Shown one piece after another: positions 39,064 through 47,744 of a stretch of DNA of 63,620 bases. Each line of letters starts with the position of its first letter. The first letter of the stretch is position 1. Made by a program: the position numbers and the translations under genes. A model generated the notes under the pieces. That model was not told the origin of the DNA and did no database searches. It saw only the letters and a list, made by a program, of their open reading frames with translations. Origin of the DNA: Olsenella urininfantis (GTDB taxonomy: Bacteria; Actinomycetota; Coriobacteriia; Coriobacteriales; Atopobiaceae); assembly GCF_900155635.1 (NCBI RefSeq), contig NZ_LT732540.1, positions 375,930 through 439,549 of the forward strand, read 5' to 3'.

Positions 39064-39256
39064 GCATTCTCGCTTCGGTGAGGTTCCTTCCCCGAGGTGG
39101 GCAGATACGGCCCTCTCGCTAGAAAACATCGTTCTTTTGCGCGTTGACCCATCAAAACAGGCATTTTTGGTGGGTCAACGCGCTGTTTTCTCTCCTGCAG
39201 AAGCGCAACCCGCGCATTGACCCACCCGCCTGGGTCTCCTTGGCGGGCATCCGCCC
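39064..39256. repeat. Palindrome array 2 (73-bp period) between oppF and the nuclease-like gene
   Basis: Unit b has arms 39139-39153 and 39169-39183; its 13-bp core GCGCGTTGACCCA pairs perfectly with its partner. Unit c has left arm GCGCATTGACCCACC (39212-39226) and a degenerate right arm (39242-39256). A right arm GGTGGGCAGATACGG (39096-39110) plus a weak left arm (about 39064-39078) marks a third, decayed unit. Centres fall at about 39088, 39161 and 39234, that is 73 bp apart. The first unit lies next to the oppF stop, as in array 1 beside rnhA. The 208-base gap holds nothing else. Confidence 0.8.
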
Positions 39257-39267
39257 ATCTTGGCTTG

Positions 39268-40233
39268 CTACACACTAAACGGGTTGGTGCCAAAGAGCAT
39301 CGTCCTGAGCTCTCTTCGTGGGAGAAGCGCCTCCTCTTCCTGTGCGCAGTCCACCTCCTTCCCTAGGATCTCTCGAATCTGTGACACGAGTACCGCGCAC
39401 TCGTCCGCCTTGCTGAGGTCGCTGTATTCGCAGACGAGCACTTTGTGCCCCAGCGTCTTGAGCGCGTTCAGTCGCAGCTGGTCCTTGCGCGCCTGCCGCC
39501 CTTCGCCATGCCAGCGCCCGTAGTACTCAAGCCCCAGCATGCGCTGGCTCCAATAGAAGTCGACCGAGAAGAAGCTCCTGTCTGGTCTGTCCAGAAGAAG
39601 CTGATCGATGCCGTTAGTCGGTATGCGATGGTTGACGGAGAAGGGACCCAGGTCGTAGCCTCCATAGCGCTGGGGGAGGGCAAAGAGGACAGCTCCGTCT
39701 TCCTCGATCGGTGACGCCGCGTTCTCGCTCATCCAGCGCAGGGCCTTCTGCAGCTTCCTACAGCCGTACGAGCTTCCCACCTCATCGAGGACGCGCCGCA
39801 GGGAGCTGCGGCTGCAGAGCGGAGCCCTCCTCTCGAGCGTTGGACCCTCCATGCGAAAGCAGCTCATGAGACGAGTTCCCGCGATGACCAGCTCGAGGAC
39901 GCTGAGCTTCCCAGCGAGCTGAAGCAGGCAGAACTCTGGGGTGCTCACGTATACCTCGGGAGAGACCCTCACAAAGGCCCTGCTGGGAATGGTGCCGCGC
40001 CAGGCATGGCGAAAGACGCCACCAACCTCCTTGCTCCTCTCTCCCGAGCTCAGAAGGTGAATCGGGCCGTCGGGTTGGTCTGTCGCGTGCATTCCCGCGC
40101 TGACGACCGCGCGCTTCGTGTGCTCCGCATCCGAAAGCGTGTGGTGCAGCGCGTGGTGCAGCATGGACACCTTCCTCTCGTTCGCAGAGAGCCAGAAGTG
40201 GTACGCGCTGTTGTGACTCAGATAGATCGCCAT
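39268..40233 (-). CDS. PD-(D/E)XK nuclease-fold protein (DUF559-like)
   Basis: The 321-residue protein has an N-terminal half of unknown fold (about 1-150) and a C-terminal half that looks like the Vsr/DUF559 branch of the PD-(D/E)XK superfamily: D225 (SVDFYW), E236-Y-Y-G239, then RLNALKTLGHKVLVCEYSDL, matching the basic helix and final strand of that fold. Related actinobacterial proteins are sometimes named AbiEi-like antitoxin or endonuclease-domain proteins, usually without tested function. A strong AAGGAGGAG site precedes the ATG at 40233. It stands alone, flanked on both sides by the 73-bp palindrome arrays, and has no partner methylase or toxin gene beside it. Confidence 0.6.
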   Translation of the reverse strand: MAIYLSHNSAYHFWLSANERKVSMLHHALHHTLSDAEHTKRAVVSAGMHATDQPDGPIHLLSSGERSKEVGGVFRHAWRGTIPSRAFVRVSPEVYVSTPEFCLLQLAGKLSVLELVIAGTRLMSCFRMEGPTLERRAPLCSRSSLRRVLDEVGSSYGCRKLQKALRWMSENAASPIEEDGAVLFALPQRYGGYDLGPFSVNHRIPTNGIDQLLLDRPDRSFFSVDFYWSQRMLGLEYYGRWHGEGRQARKDQLRLNALKTLGHKVLVCEYSDLSKADECAVLVSQIREILGKEVDCAQEEEALLPRRELRTMLFGTNPFSV

Positions 40234-40467
40234 TTCTCCTCCTTTGTCGCGAGTGGGAGGAGCGTAGCTGCCATCCGCAGGAGAGGAAAGAAGCCGCGTT
40301 GCAAAAGTTCTGGTCAGCGGTAGGAAATTCCCTGAGAACCTGGCGATGTACTTTTGCTTGCGGCTGCCTGGCACAAAAGCGGGAGCCGGAGGCGCGCGTC
40401 GCTGGCAGTCAGGAGAGAATCTGTGTCAGAATCACCCCAAGTTTTCTTCCGCATCCAGGCTCGAAAC

Positions 40468-40877
40468 GAGTCGATTGTTGGGACTGCCATGTTGGGGGGT
40501 GAGCAAATGTGCGCCCGGTGTGCCGCAGATTCCTCGGGTGTCGTGTTCACCCACCCGAGTGGCTTTCTGGGATGGGCGGACGCGCAGCTTGACGCCGCGT
40601 GAAGCCCCAAAGCCCGCATTCGCCCACCCGGAGGGGCGACTTGGGTGGGTAAAAACGCCAGCTTGCGTCCACAATCGCCCAAAATAGCGTGTTGACCCAC
40701 CGTCGCCACGGCCAGCGGTGGGCCAACACGCAGGGTGGTGTCGTGGAGAGGTGCAAGGGTCGCATCGACCCACCCGCAGGGCGGCCTGGGGTGTGTCGAT
40801 GTGCGGAAATCTGCTCTCCGCGAGGAGAAGGCACGAATCCGCCCACCTTGCCAGGTGCGGCGAGGTGGGCGGACGAG
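40468..40877. repeat. Palindrome array 3: five or six units, 72-74-bp period
   Basis: Five interrupted palindromes follow each other, with arms at 40542-40556/40569-40584, 40616-40629/40643-40658, 40687-40701/40717-40731, 40761-40775/40788-40804 and 40834-40848/40863-40876. Centres are about 40563, 40637, 40709, 40783 and 40855. The third is best: GCGTGTTGACCCACC pairs with 14 of 15 bases. A sixth, decayed unit fits at 40468-40512 (right arm GGTGAGCAAATGTGC). Arms drift but change together (for example CGCATCGACC with GTCGATGTGCG), which suggests a selected structure. The stretch 40234-40467 shows nothing I recognise. The array ends 42 bases before the 3' end of the peptide-binding gene on the minus strand. 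Confidence 0.82.
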
Positions 40878-40918
40878 AGCGAACGGCGGATGGTGGCGGC
40901 CCCGCGGACCCCCGACGG

Positions 40919-42529
40919 CTACGCCTTGACGCTGACTCCGCCGAAGAGCGGGTTCACCAGCACCTTGAGGCCCGAGAACTCAGGCTTGAGCGCATAGGGC
41001 ATCTGCGGCCAGTCGATGGGAAGGCAGGCCCAGTCGCTGCGAACAAGCTGCCTGTCGGCCTGCTTGGTGAGGTCTATGACCCTGTCGTTGTCGTTCACGG
41101 TCTGGCGCGCCTCGTCCACCAGCGCGTCAAAGGCGTCGCTGGCGTAGAAGGAGGACTTCTGCGCCGCGCGGTCGCTCCTGAAGTAGGAGCCCATGTGCTC
41201 GATGCCCTGGAACGAGAGCGTGGACCAGGTGACGGTGGTGACCACGAGGTCCCCGTTCTTGCGGGAGTCGGCCCAAACGCCGTTGTCAATGACCGTCACG
41301 TTGCAGGTAACGCCGATTTTTGCCCAGGAGTCCTGCAGGGCAACCATGATCTTCTGGTCCTGCGAGCGCACCTGCGCGTTGAGCGTGATGCCCTCGGCAC
41401 CCGCCTCGGCGAGAAGGGCCCTTGCTCTCTCGGGGTTGTACTCAAGGACCTCCAGGCTGCTGTCGTGCCCGGTGCAGGACTCGGGAAGGAAGCAGCTGGC
41501 GGGCTTTGCGCAGCCGGCGAGAATCGTGGAGCAGATCTCCTCGCGGTTGATGGCCAGGGAGAGCGCCTCGCGCACGCGCACGTCTGCGAGGTACTCGTTC
41601 TTCTGGTTGAGGTTTACAAACTGGCAAGACCCAGGGGTGTAGTAGACGATCTGGTCCTTGACCTCGGGGTCCTCCTTGTACTGGCCCATGAGGTCGCGGT
41701 CGATGAAGGCGAGGTCTATGTCGCCGTTCTTGTAGTTCATCATGCGCGTGTTGGCGTCGTCGATGTAGACGAAGTCAACCTCGTCAAGGCCCGGACGCCC
41801 GCCATGGTAGTCCTCGAATGCCACGAGCACGCACTCGGTGCTGTCGTCGTTGGAGCTGATCTTGAAGGGGCCGGTGCCTATGAAGTTGGTGCCCGAGCCC
41901 CAGGACTCCCCAGCCTCGCTGCAGGCCCTCTCGGGGTAGATGACGGCGTAGAACTGGGCGAGCATGGCGGTGAAGGTGGAGTAGGGCTGCGTGAGCCTGA
42001 TGGTGAAGTGCGTGTCGTCCTGGACCTCGACGCCAGCGAGCTCGGTGGAGCTCCCGTTCATGACCTCCTTGGCACCCTCGATGTAGACATAGGAGTCCGT
42101 CGAGGTCGCCTTGGTGGCGGGCAAAAACATGCGGGTCAGGGTGAACTTCACATCAGAGGCCTTGAGCGTCTCCCCGTTGTGGAACTTGACGCCCTCCTTC
42201 AGCTCGAATGAGTAGGTCAGCCCGTCATCCGAGACGCTGGGGAGCTCCTTGAGCAGCACGGGGAAGAGCTCCTGCGTCTCTGGGTCGAGGTTGATCAGGG
42301 CCTCGGCCACGGCCTCGGAGACCCCTACGTCGCTCGAGGTCTTCTGCGTGTCCAGGGTCACCTTGGGGTTGTTGACGCCAAAGCGCAGGCGCTTGACGGC
42401 GGAATCCTTCGCTCCGTCGCCTCCGGCGCAGCCCGCCAGGAGGCCGGCGCTCGTTGCGGCGACCGTTGCGCCAAGGGTTCCGCGCAGGAAGCTGCGGCGG
42501 CTGAGTGATGGCAGGGTGGGTGTGCTCAT
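40919..42529 (-). CDS. Orphan oligopeptide-binding lipoprotein (Tat signal)
   Basis: The 536-residue SBP_bac_5 protein has a twin-arginine signal (SRRSFLRG) and lipobox (LLAGCAG), and aligns along its whole length with the opp-operon binding protein (GVKFHNGETLKASDVKFTLTRMFLPAT; VREALSLAINREEI). No permease or ATPase genes are next to it, so it may feed the OppBCDF system with other peptides. I chose the ATG at 42529, ten bases after GAAGGG; a TTG at 42538 is too close to that site. The gene ends without a U-tract terminator, facing palindrome array 3. Confidence 0.9.
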   Translation of the reverse strand: MSTPTLPSLSRRSFLRGTLGATVAATSAGLLAGCAGGDGAKDSAVKRLRFGVNNPKVTLDTQKTSSDVGVSEAVAEALINLDPETQELFPVLLKELPSVSDDGLTYSFELKEGVKFHNGETLKASDVKFTLTRMFLPATKATSTDSYVYIEGAKEVMNGSSTELAGVEVQDDTHFTIRLTQPYSTFTAMLAQFYAVIYPERACSEAGESWGSGTNFIGTGPFKISSNDDSTECVLVAFEDYHGGRPGLDEVDFVYIDDANTRMMNYKNGDIDLAFIDRDLMGQYKEDPEVKDQIVYYTPGSCQFVNLNQKNEYLADVRVREALSLAINREEICSTILAGCAKPASCFLPESCTGHDSSLEVLEYNPERARALLAEAGAEGITLNAQVRSQDQKIMVALQDSWAKIGVTCNVTVIDNGVWADSRKNGDLVVTTVTWSTLSFQGIEHMGSYFRSDRAAQKSSFYASDAFDALVDEARQTVNDNDRVIDLTKQADRQLVRSDWACLPIDWPQMPYALKPEFSGLKVLVNPLFGGVSVKA

Positions 42530-42809
42530 GGGTTTCAATCCCTTCGATAGGTCGCCGATGGGGCGTGAACCTCATTTTACCCTGCATGCCACCCGTCAAT
42601 CCCTCCACGGGAAATTGCGCCATCAGGGCAGGTGGGCGGCGCATGCGCAGAACAATGACCCGAGAAAAAAGACAAAACGATTGCGATTGCATAACGGTGC
42701 GCGTGCTGGCGCCCCACGGTAGTAGAGTCATTGGGGAAGTGCCCGCGCCGCCGTCACGGCTCGGCATGGGTCTGCAGGTCAGCAAGCTACCGGGAGAGTG
42801 CATCGCTTC

Positions 42810-43595
42810 ATGTGCGAAGAGAAATTGGAGGTCGCGGCCACAGCCGAGGGGGCCCGCCCGCTTATTGCCGTGACGCCTCGTTGGACGCCCGAGGACGATG
42901 GGGTGCTGGGGGAGTCCCTCAACAAGCTGCAGTTCGACGCCATCATCGCTGCGGGGGGCATGCCGGTCATGCTGCCCATCACCAAGGACCGGGAGCTCAT
43001 CTCGGCATATGTTGATCTCTGTGACGGCTTCAACCTCCCCGGTGGTCATAACGTCGACTCGACGCGCTGGGGAGAGCCGCCCATCAGCGAGGAGAAGCTC
43101 GCGCGAGAGAGGGACGCCCTCGAGTTTCCCCTGGTCGAGATGGTGCTTGCGGCAGACAAGCCGCTCTTTGCCATCTGTCGCGGCGAGCAGCTGCTCAACG
43201 TGGCCTGCGGCGGCACGCTGACCCAAGACGTCTACCAGGCGCCCACGCGTCCCGGCATGTGCCACTGGCAGCATCTGAGCGACCTCAACAGACCCGCGCA
43301 CGAGGTTGAGGTCGTGGCCGGCACACTGCTCTCGCGTTGCGTGGGCGGCGCAAGGATCCTGCAGGTCAACTCTGCCCACGAGCAGTGCGCGGGGAAGCTT
43401 GGCCGGGGCATCAGCGTGGGCGCGTATGCCACGGACGGAATCGTCGAGGCCATCGAGCTTGCGCAGAAGCGCTTCGTCCTGGGGGTGCAGTGGCATCCCG
43501 AGTACAGCTGGCACCACAACAAGAGGGACTTCATGCTCTGGCGCGCGTTCGTCTCGGCCGCCAGGACTTACAGGGAAGAGAGGAAGCAGCAATGA
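42810..43595 (+). CDS. Gamma-glutamyl-gamma-aminobutyrate hydrolase family protein (peptidase C26)
   Basis: This 261-residue class I amidotransferase-like hydrolase has the nucleophile in AICRGEQ (about residue 122) and the His-Glu pair in VQWHPEYSW. The family removes gamma-glutamyl groups (PuuD-like). Together with the two peptidases downstream it suggests breakdown of gamma-glutamyl or other unusual peptides. The ATG at 42810 has GGGAGAG upstream; the in-frame GTG at 42798 overlaps that site. Its stop overlaps the pepT start (ATGA). The 280-base gap before it holds the divergent promoters. Confidence 0.83.
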   Translation: MCEEKLEVAATAEGARPLIAVTPRWTPEDDGVLGESLNKLQFDAIIAAGGMPVMLPITKDRELISAYVDLCDGFNLPGGHNVDSTRWGEPPISEEKLARERDALEFPLVEMVLAADKPLFAICRGEQLLNVACGGTLTQDVYQAPTRPGMCHWQHLSDLNRPAHEVEVVAGTLLSRCVGGARILQVNSAHEQCAGKLGRGISVGAYATDGIVEAIELAQKRFVLGVQWHPEYSWHHNKRDFMLWRAFVSAARTYREERKQQ

Positions 43596-44842
43596 GCGAC
43601 GTCGTAGATAGGTTTATGCGCTACTGCAGGGTGGCGTCCCAGTCGGACCCCCTGACGGCAGACTCGGTCCCCTCGACCAAGAGCCAGTTTGCCATGGCCG
43701 AGCTTGTGGCGGAGGACCTGCGCGAGCTGGGGGCAGAGGACGTGAGCGTGGACGAGCATGCCTACGTCGTCGCGCACTGGCCGGCATCCGAGGAGGCCCA
43801 GGACCTGCCCGCGCTGGGCTTCTGCTGCCACATCGACACCGCCTGGCAGTCCTGGGGGGACGTGGTCACGCCCCAGATCAGGCGCTACGAGGGGGGCAGG
43901 CTGGTCATTGGGCGCGGCCGTGACGGCGAGGAGGTGGCCGTCAGCCCCCAGACCAACCCGCAGCTGGAGCACATGGCAGGCTGGGACATCATCTGCAGCG
44001 ACGGGAGCTCTCTTCTGGGCGGAGACGACAAGGCAGGAATCGCCATGCTCGTCTCGCTGCTGGCACGCCTGAGGGAGAACCCACGCCTCCCGCACCCACG
44101 CCTCGCCCTCTCCTTCGTGCCTGACGAGGAGATAGGGCATGGCGCCGCCTTGCTCGACCTCGAGCGCTTCGGCTCTCCCTACGGCTACACCATAGACGCC
44201 GGGCCCCTGGGCGAGTTCTGTTACGAGACCTTCAACGCCGCGGAGGTCAAGGTGCGCGCCCGCGGCCTCTCCGTGCACACGGGCACGGCCAAGGGCATCA
44301 TGATCAACGCCTCGGAGGCCATCATGCGCTTCCACCAGCTCATCCCCGCACAGGAGAGGCCCGAGTACACCGAGGGCTACGACGGCTTCTACTACCTGGA
44401 GCGCATGAGCGGCAACTGCGAGGAGGCTGCCGCAGACTACATCATCCGCGACCACGACCAGGAAAAGGTCGAGGCGCGCAAGGAGACCATGCGCCTCGCC
44501 GCCGCGCTGGTGAACCAGGCCATGGGCAGCGAGGTCCTTACCGTGGAGGCCAGCGACCAGTATCACAACCTGGCAGACGTGGTCTGCCGCCCGGAGTACG
44601 CGCATCTCATCGAGAATGCCCGAAAGGCCTACGCGAGCATAGGGCAGGAGATGAGGTGCATTCCCATGCGCGGCGGCACGGACGGCTCGCAGCTGAGCTT
44701 CCGCGGCTTCCCCTGCGCGAACCTCTCTGCCTGCTACTACAACGCGCACGGCGTGCGAGAGTTCGTGCCCGTGCCCGAGCTCGAGGCCATGGTGGACATG
44801 CTCCAGGAGCTCGTGGCGCTCTACTCGAGGCCTCAGGCATAG
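43592..44842 (+). CDS. pepT: Peptidase T-like M20 aminotripeptidase
   Basis: This 416-residue M20 metallopeptidase shows di-zinc ligands in CHIDTAW, GGDDKAG, PDEEIGHG and TIDAGPLGE. PepT releases the N-terminal residue from tripeptides in the cytoplasm, the natural next step after Opp import. The ATG overlaps the preceding stop; GAGAGGAAG is the ribosome site. A 61-base gap leads to the M42 peptidase gene. Confidence 0.88.
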   Translation: MSDVVDRFMRYCRVASQSDPLTADSVPSTKSQFAMAELVAEDLRELGAEDVSVDEHAYVVAHWPASEEAQDLPALGFCCHIDTAWQSWGDVVTPQIRRYEGGRLVIGRGRDGEEVAVSPQTNPQLEHMAGWDIICSDGSSLLGGDDKAGIAMLVSLLARLRENPRLPHPRLALSFVPDEEIGHGAALLDLERFGSPYGYTIDAGPLGEFCYETFNAAEVKVRARGLSVHTGTAKGIMINASEAIMRFHQLIPAQERPEYTEGYDGFYYLERMSGNCEEAAADYIIRDHDQEKVEARKETMRLAAALVNQAMGSEVLTVEASDQYHNLADVVCRPEYAHLIENARKAYASIGQEMRCIPMRGGTDGSQLSFRGFPCANLSACYYNAHGVREFVPVPELEAMVDMLQELVALYSRPQA

Positions 44843-44903
44843 CAAAGGCCGCCACCGAAGGGTGGCAAGGCAAGCACTGCGATTCCAGGACAAGGAGAGC
44901 AAC

Positions 44904-45959
44904 ATGGCATACCAGATTGACAGGGCCGGACTCGTGAGCGAGCTGAGGGACCTCGTGGCGGTTGACAGCCCGGTGGGCTACTACCCGCTGATCCACGGGT
45001 ACCTCAGGAGGACCTTCGAGGGCATGGGTTACGAGATGTTCACGGACAACAAGGCGACTGCCTACGTGCGCGTGAAGGGCCAGGACTCCTCCAAGACCGT
45101 CTGTGTAGGCGCCCACCTGGACACCATCGGGCTCATCGTGCGCGGCTTCAACGAGGATGGCACCCTGCGCGTCCGCCAGCTTGGGGGCGTCAACTACCAC
45201 TCCATCGAGGGCGAGACCTGCCATGTGATCTGCCGCGATGGCAACGCGGTGTCGGGGCAGGTCATCTGTAACAGCCACTCCACGCACGTCTTCGATGACG
45301 CCCGCACCGTGGAGCGCGACGAGAACCACATGAGCGTCTCCCTGATCGCTGACGTGAAGTCCCCCGCGGACGCCCGCGCGCTGGGCGTGAGCGAGGGCTC
45401 GATCGTCTCCATAGACCCCCAGTTCGAGACCTTCGAGAACGGCTACATCGTGAGCCGCCACATCGACGACAAGGCTGCCGTCGCCGTGCTCATCGACACC
45501 CTGAGCTGGCTCAAGGAGGAGGACCTGCGTCCCGCCTTCGACACGCTTTTCGCCTTCCCCATCTACGAGGAGATCGGTCACGGTGGCGCGTACGTGCCCT
45601 CCGAGGTGAGCGAGTACGTTGCGCTGGACATCACCCTTATCGGCCCTGACTACGACGCCGACGAGCATCACGTGGGCGTCATCGCTGCCGACCACCGCGG
45701 TCCCTACGACTGGGAGCTCACCAACCAGCTGGCCCGCTGCGCCCAGAAGGCCTGCGACCCCAAGAAGTGGAACATGCAGGTGTGCTACCGCTACTCGACG
45801 GATGCCAACGCGGCCTACGCGCTGGGCGCCAACATCAAGAGCGGTGCCTTTGGCATGGCCTGCCTCAACACGCACGGCCGCGAGCGCTGCCATGTTGACG
45901 CCATCATCGGCTGCGCCCAGCTTTGCCGCGCCTACCTCATGGGCGAGGGCTTGAAGTAG
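44904..45959 (+). CDS. M42-family metallo-aminopeptidase
   Basis: The 351-residue protein has the M42 metal ligands and catalytic acids: GAHLDTIG, HIDDKAAV, YEEIGHGG and the late His in CHVDAIIG. Such enzymes form large tetrahedral assemblies that trim peptides from the N-terminus (glutamyl aminopeptidase/FrvX group). It follows AAGGAGAG and ends a three-gene peptide-hydrolysis operon. A GC hairpin (45982-46006) follows, but without a T-run. Confidence 0.86.
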   Translation: MAYQIDRAGLVSELRDLVAVDSPVGYYPLIHGYLRRTFEGMGYEMFTDNKATAYVRVKGQDSSKTVCVGAHLDTIGLIVRGFNEDGTLRVRQLGGVNYHSIEGETCHVICRDGNAVSGQVICNSHSTHVFDDARTVERDENHMSVSLIADVKSPADARALGVSEGSIVSIDPQFETFENGYIVSRHIDDKAAVAVLIDTLSWLKEEDLRPAFDTLFAFPIYEEIGHGGAYVPSEVSEYVALDITLIGPDYDADEHHVGVIAADHRGPYDWELTNQLARCAQKACDPKKWNMQVCYRYSTDANAAYALGANIKSGAFGMACLNTHGRERCHVDAIIGCAQLCRAYLMGEGLK

Positions 45960-46057
45960 AATCGCCCTTCTGTGTCCCATGGCGCCCCGGCGTATGGCTG
46001 GGGCGCAAAACGGGCAGCCTAGTGTCAGACGAGAGGCGAGAGCGAGAGGACGGGCAT

Positions 46058-46468
46058 ATGAAGAGGGACGAGATTCAGAGCAGGCTGAGCGAGCTTCTGA
46101 GGGGGCGAAACGGCTACGACGAGCTGGCTGCCTTCTCTTCCTGGCTGGCGGTTGCCCTGCTGCTGGTCAACCTCTTCGCCCGTCAGGCCTGGCTGTCCGC
46201 CCTGGTGCTGGCGATCCTCGCCTACGCCCTCTTCCGCATGGCCTCTGCCCGCGTCGCCGCGCGCAGGAAGGAGAACGAGCAGTTCCTCGAGCTCCTGGGC
46301 CCTGCGCGACCTTGGCTGCGCGACCCTCGGGCGGCTCTTGCGGAGGCCCGGCAGTACAAGCACGTGCTCTGCCCCAATTGCCACAAGCGCTTGCGCGTTC
46401 CGCGCGGCAAGGGGAAGATCAGGGTCTCCTGCCCCCAGTGCCACCAGAAGTTCGAGACCAAGAGCTAG
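46058..46468 (+). CDS. Membrane protein with C-terminal zinc ribbon
   Basis: The 136 residues hold two adjacent membrane segments (about 28-65), a basic helix, and a C-terminal CPNCHK-N15-CPQCHQKF zinc ribbon, resembling the MJ0042-type fingers. I do not recognise the family. I chose the ATG at 46058 with GAGAGGAC upstream. It precedes coaE by 36 bases and could be cotranscribed. Confidence 0.65.
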   Translation: MKRDEIQSRLSELLRGRNGYDELAAFSSWLAVALLLVNLFARQAWLSALVLAILAYALFRMASARVAARRKENEQFLELLGPARPWLRDPRAALAEARQYKHVLCPNCHKRLRVPRGKGKIRVSCPQCHQKFETKS

Positions 46469-46504
46469 TCTCGCCATGCGAGCCTTCGAGAAGGGGAGAC
46501 TTGC

Positions 46505-47134
46505 ATGTACGTTCTGTTTCTGACGGGGGGCACGGCCTCGGGGAAGTCCACGGCCGCTCGCGAGCTGGAGAGGCTCGGGGCCGTTCGGCTCGATATGGAC
46601 CAGCTCTCGCGAGAGGTGCTTGCGCCGGGCGGGCCCTGCGTGGGCTCGGTCGCTGCCGCGTTTGGCGAGGATCTGCTCGACCCTGCGAGTGGCTCCCTGG
46701 ACCGACGGCTGCTGGCCCAGCGCGCCTTCGAGAGCGCAGGGCAGGCGCGGCTTCTGGAAGGCATCGAGCTGCCGCATATCAAGGGGCTCCTCCTGCGCAG
46801 GCTCCGGGAGCTGGAGGGGCGCTCCGTTGCGGTTTGCGTGGTGGAGGTCCCCCTGCTTGACCGCGTGGAGGATCTGCGCGGCCTGGCGGATGAGCTCGTG
46901 TGGGTCCGTGCGGACCCCCTCCTGCGCCGCCAGCGCGCCCTTGGACGCGGCATGGACGCCCGGGACTATGAGCGTAGGCTGGCGGGCCAGCCAAGCGACG
47001 CATACCTTGAGGCGCATGCCGATACCGTCATCCCGAACGACGGCGATGCCGAGGAGCTTCTCTTTCGGCTGCGCTCGTGGTGGGATGAGCGCGAGGGCCA
47101 GGGATGGCAGAAGAGGGGAGGGGTCACCCTATGA
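46505..47134 (+). CDS. coaE: Dephospho-CoA kinase
   Basis: This enzyme catalyses the last step of coenzyme A synthesis, phosphorylating the ribose 3'-OH of dephospho-CoA. The 209-residue length, P-loop GGTASGKST (residues 8-16), the DMDQLSREVL substrate helix, and VCVVEVPLLDRVE fit CoaE. The first P-loop residues vary from the usual GLTGGIGSGKS. Its stop overlaps the next start (ATGA). Confidence 0.9.
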   Translation: MYVLFLTGGTASGKSTAARELERLGAVRLDMDQLSREVLAPGGPCVGSVAAAFGEDLLDPASGSLDRRLLAQRAFESAGQARLLEGIELPHIKGLLLRRLRELEGRSVAVCVVEVPLLDRVEDLRGLADELVWVRADPLLRRQRALGRGMDARDYERRLAGQPSDAYLEAHADTVIPNDGDAEELLFRLRSWWDEREGQGWQKRGGVTL

Positions 47135-47721
47135 GACGCACGTCTTTTTTCCGCTGGTTCAGGGTTCTGCCCATTCTTGCGATGCTTGCCGTCTGCGCCC
47201 TGACGCTCTTTGCCCAGAGCGCGCCGGCGAGCCTCCTGCGCAACCTGCTCTATCCCGTCGAGCATGCGGAGCGCATCGAGGCGGCCTCGGCTCGCCATGG
47301 CGTTGACCCGTACCTGGTCTGCGCGGTGATCAAGTGCGAGTCCAACTGGAACAGCGACGCCAGCTCCACGGCAGGCGCCCTGGGCCTCATGCAGGTCATG
47401 CCTGAGACTGCCGAGGAGGTGGCCGGCCTGGGACTGGTGGACCGTGCGAGCTTCGACCCGCAGCGACTCACGGACCCCGACACCAACATCGAGTATGGCG
47501 TGGCCTACCTGGGATATCTTCAGCGTGCTCTGTCCAGCCAGGACGAGGTGATCGCCGCCTACAACGCGGGCGTGGGTTCCGTGGGAGACTGGCTGTCAGG
47601 TGGTGGGGACCTCTCGTCCAGCATCAGGTACGCCGAGACGGCCGCCTACCTCGCGAGGGTGAAGGATGCCCAGGCCCGCTACGAGGAGCTGTACCCGCGA
47701 GGCATCTCCAGCTCCTCGTAG
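47131..47721 (+). CDS. Lytic transglycosylase domain protein
   Basis: The 196-residue protein has one N-terminal membrane segment or signal anchor (about 8-30) and an SLT/goose-lysozyme-like domain. Its catalytic Glu is in [10 protein letters not shown], followed by [24 protein letters not shown] and [10 protein letters not shown]. It cuts peptidoglycan glycan chains outside the membrane. The ATG at 47131 overlaps the coaE stop, and uvrB begins 68 bases on. Confidence 0.88.
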   Translation: MRRTSFFRWFRVLPILAMLAVCALTLFAQSAPASLLRNLLYPVEHAERIEAASARHGVDPYLVCAVIKCESNWNSDASSTAGALGLMQVMPETAEEVAGLGLVDRASFDPQRLTDPDTNIEYGVAYLGYLQRALSSQDEVIAAYNAGVGSVGDWLSGGGDLSSSIRYAETAAYLARVKDAQARYEELYPRGISSSS

Positions 47722-47744
47722 GGCTCGCGGCCACCCTGATTTTG

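Noticed and set aside
36801..39293. 830-codon open frame antisense to oppC, oppD and oppF
   Set aside because: It mirrors three well-supported ABC genes and has no ribosome site or domain of its own.
40535..40880. CRISPR array
   Set aside because: The spacing is regular, but the repeated units are palindromes that differ from each other at many positions, the 45-bp unit is longer than usual CRISPR repeats, and no cas gene is present.
40718..42211. Long plus-strand open frame across array 3 and the peptide-binding gene
   Set aside because: It is antisense to a convincing SBP gene, has no recognisable domain, and its length reflects high GC content.
45982..46006. Terminator after the M42 peptidase gene
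   Set aside because: A 7-bp GC stem exists, but it is followed by AAAAC on the coding strand rather than a T-run.
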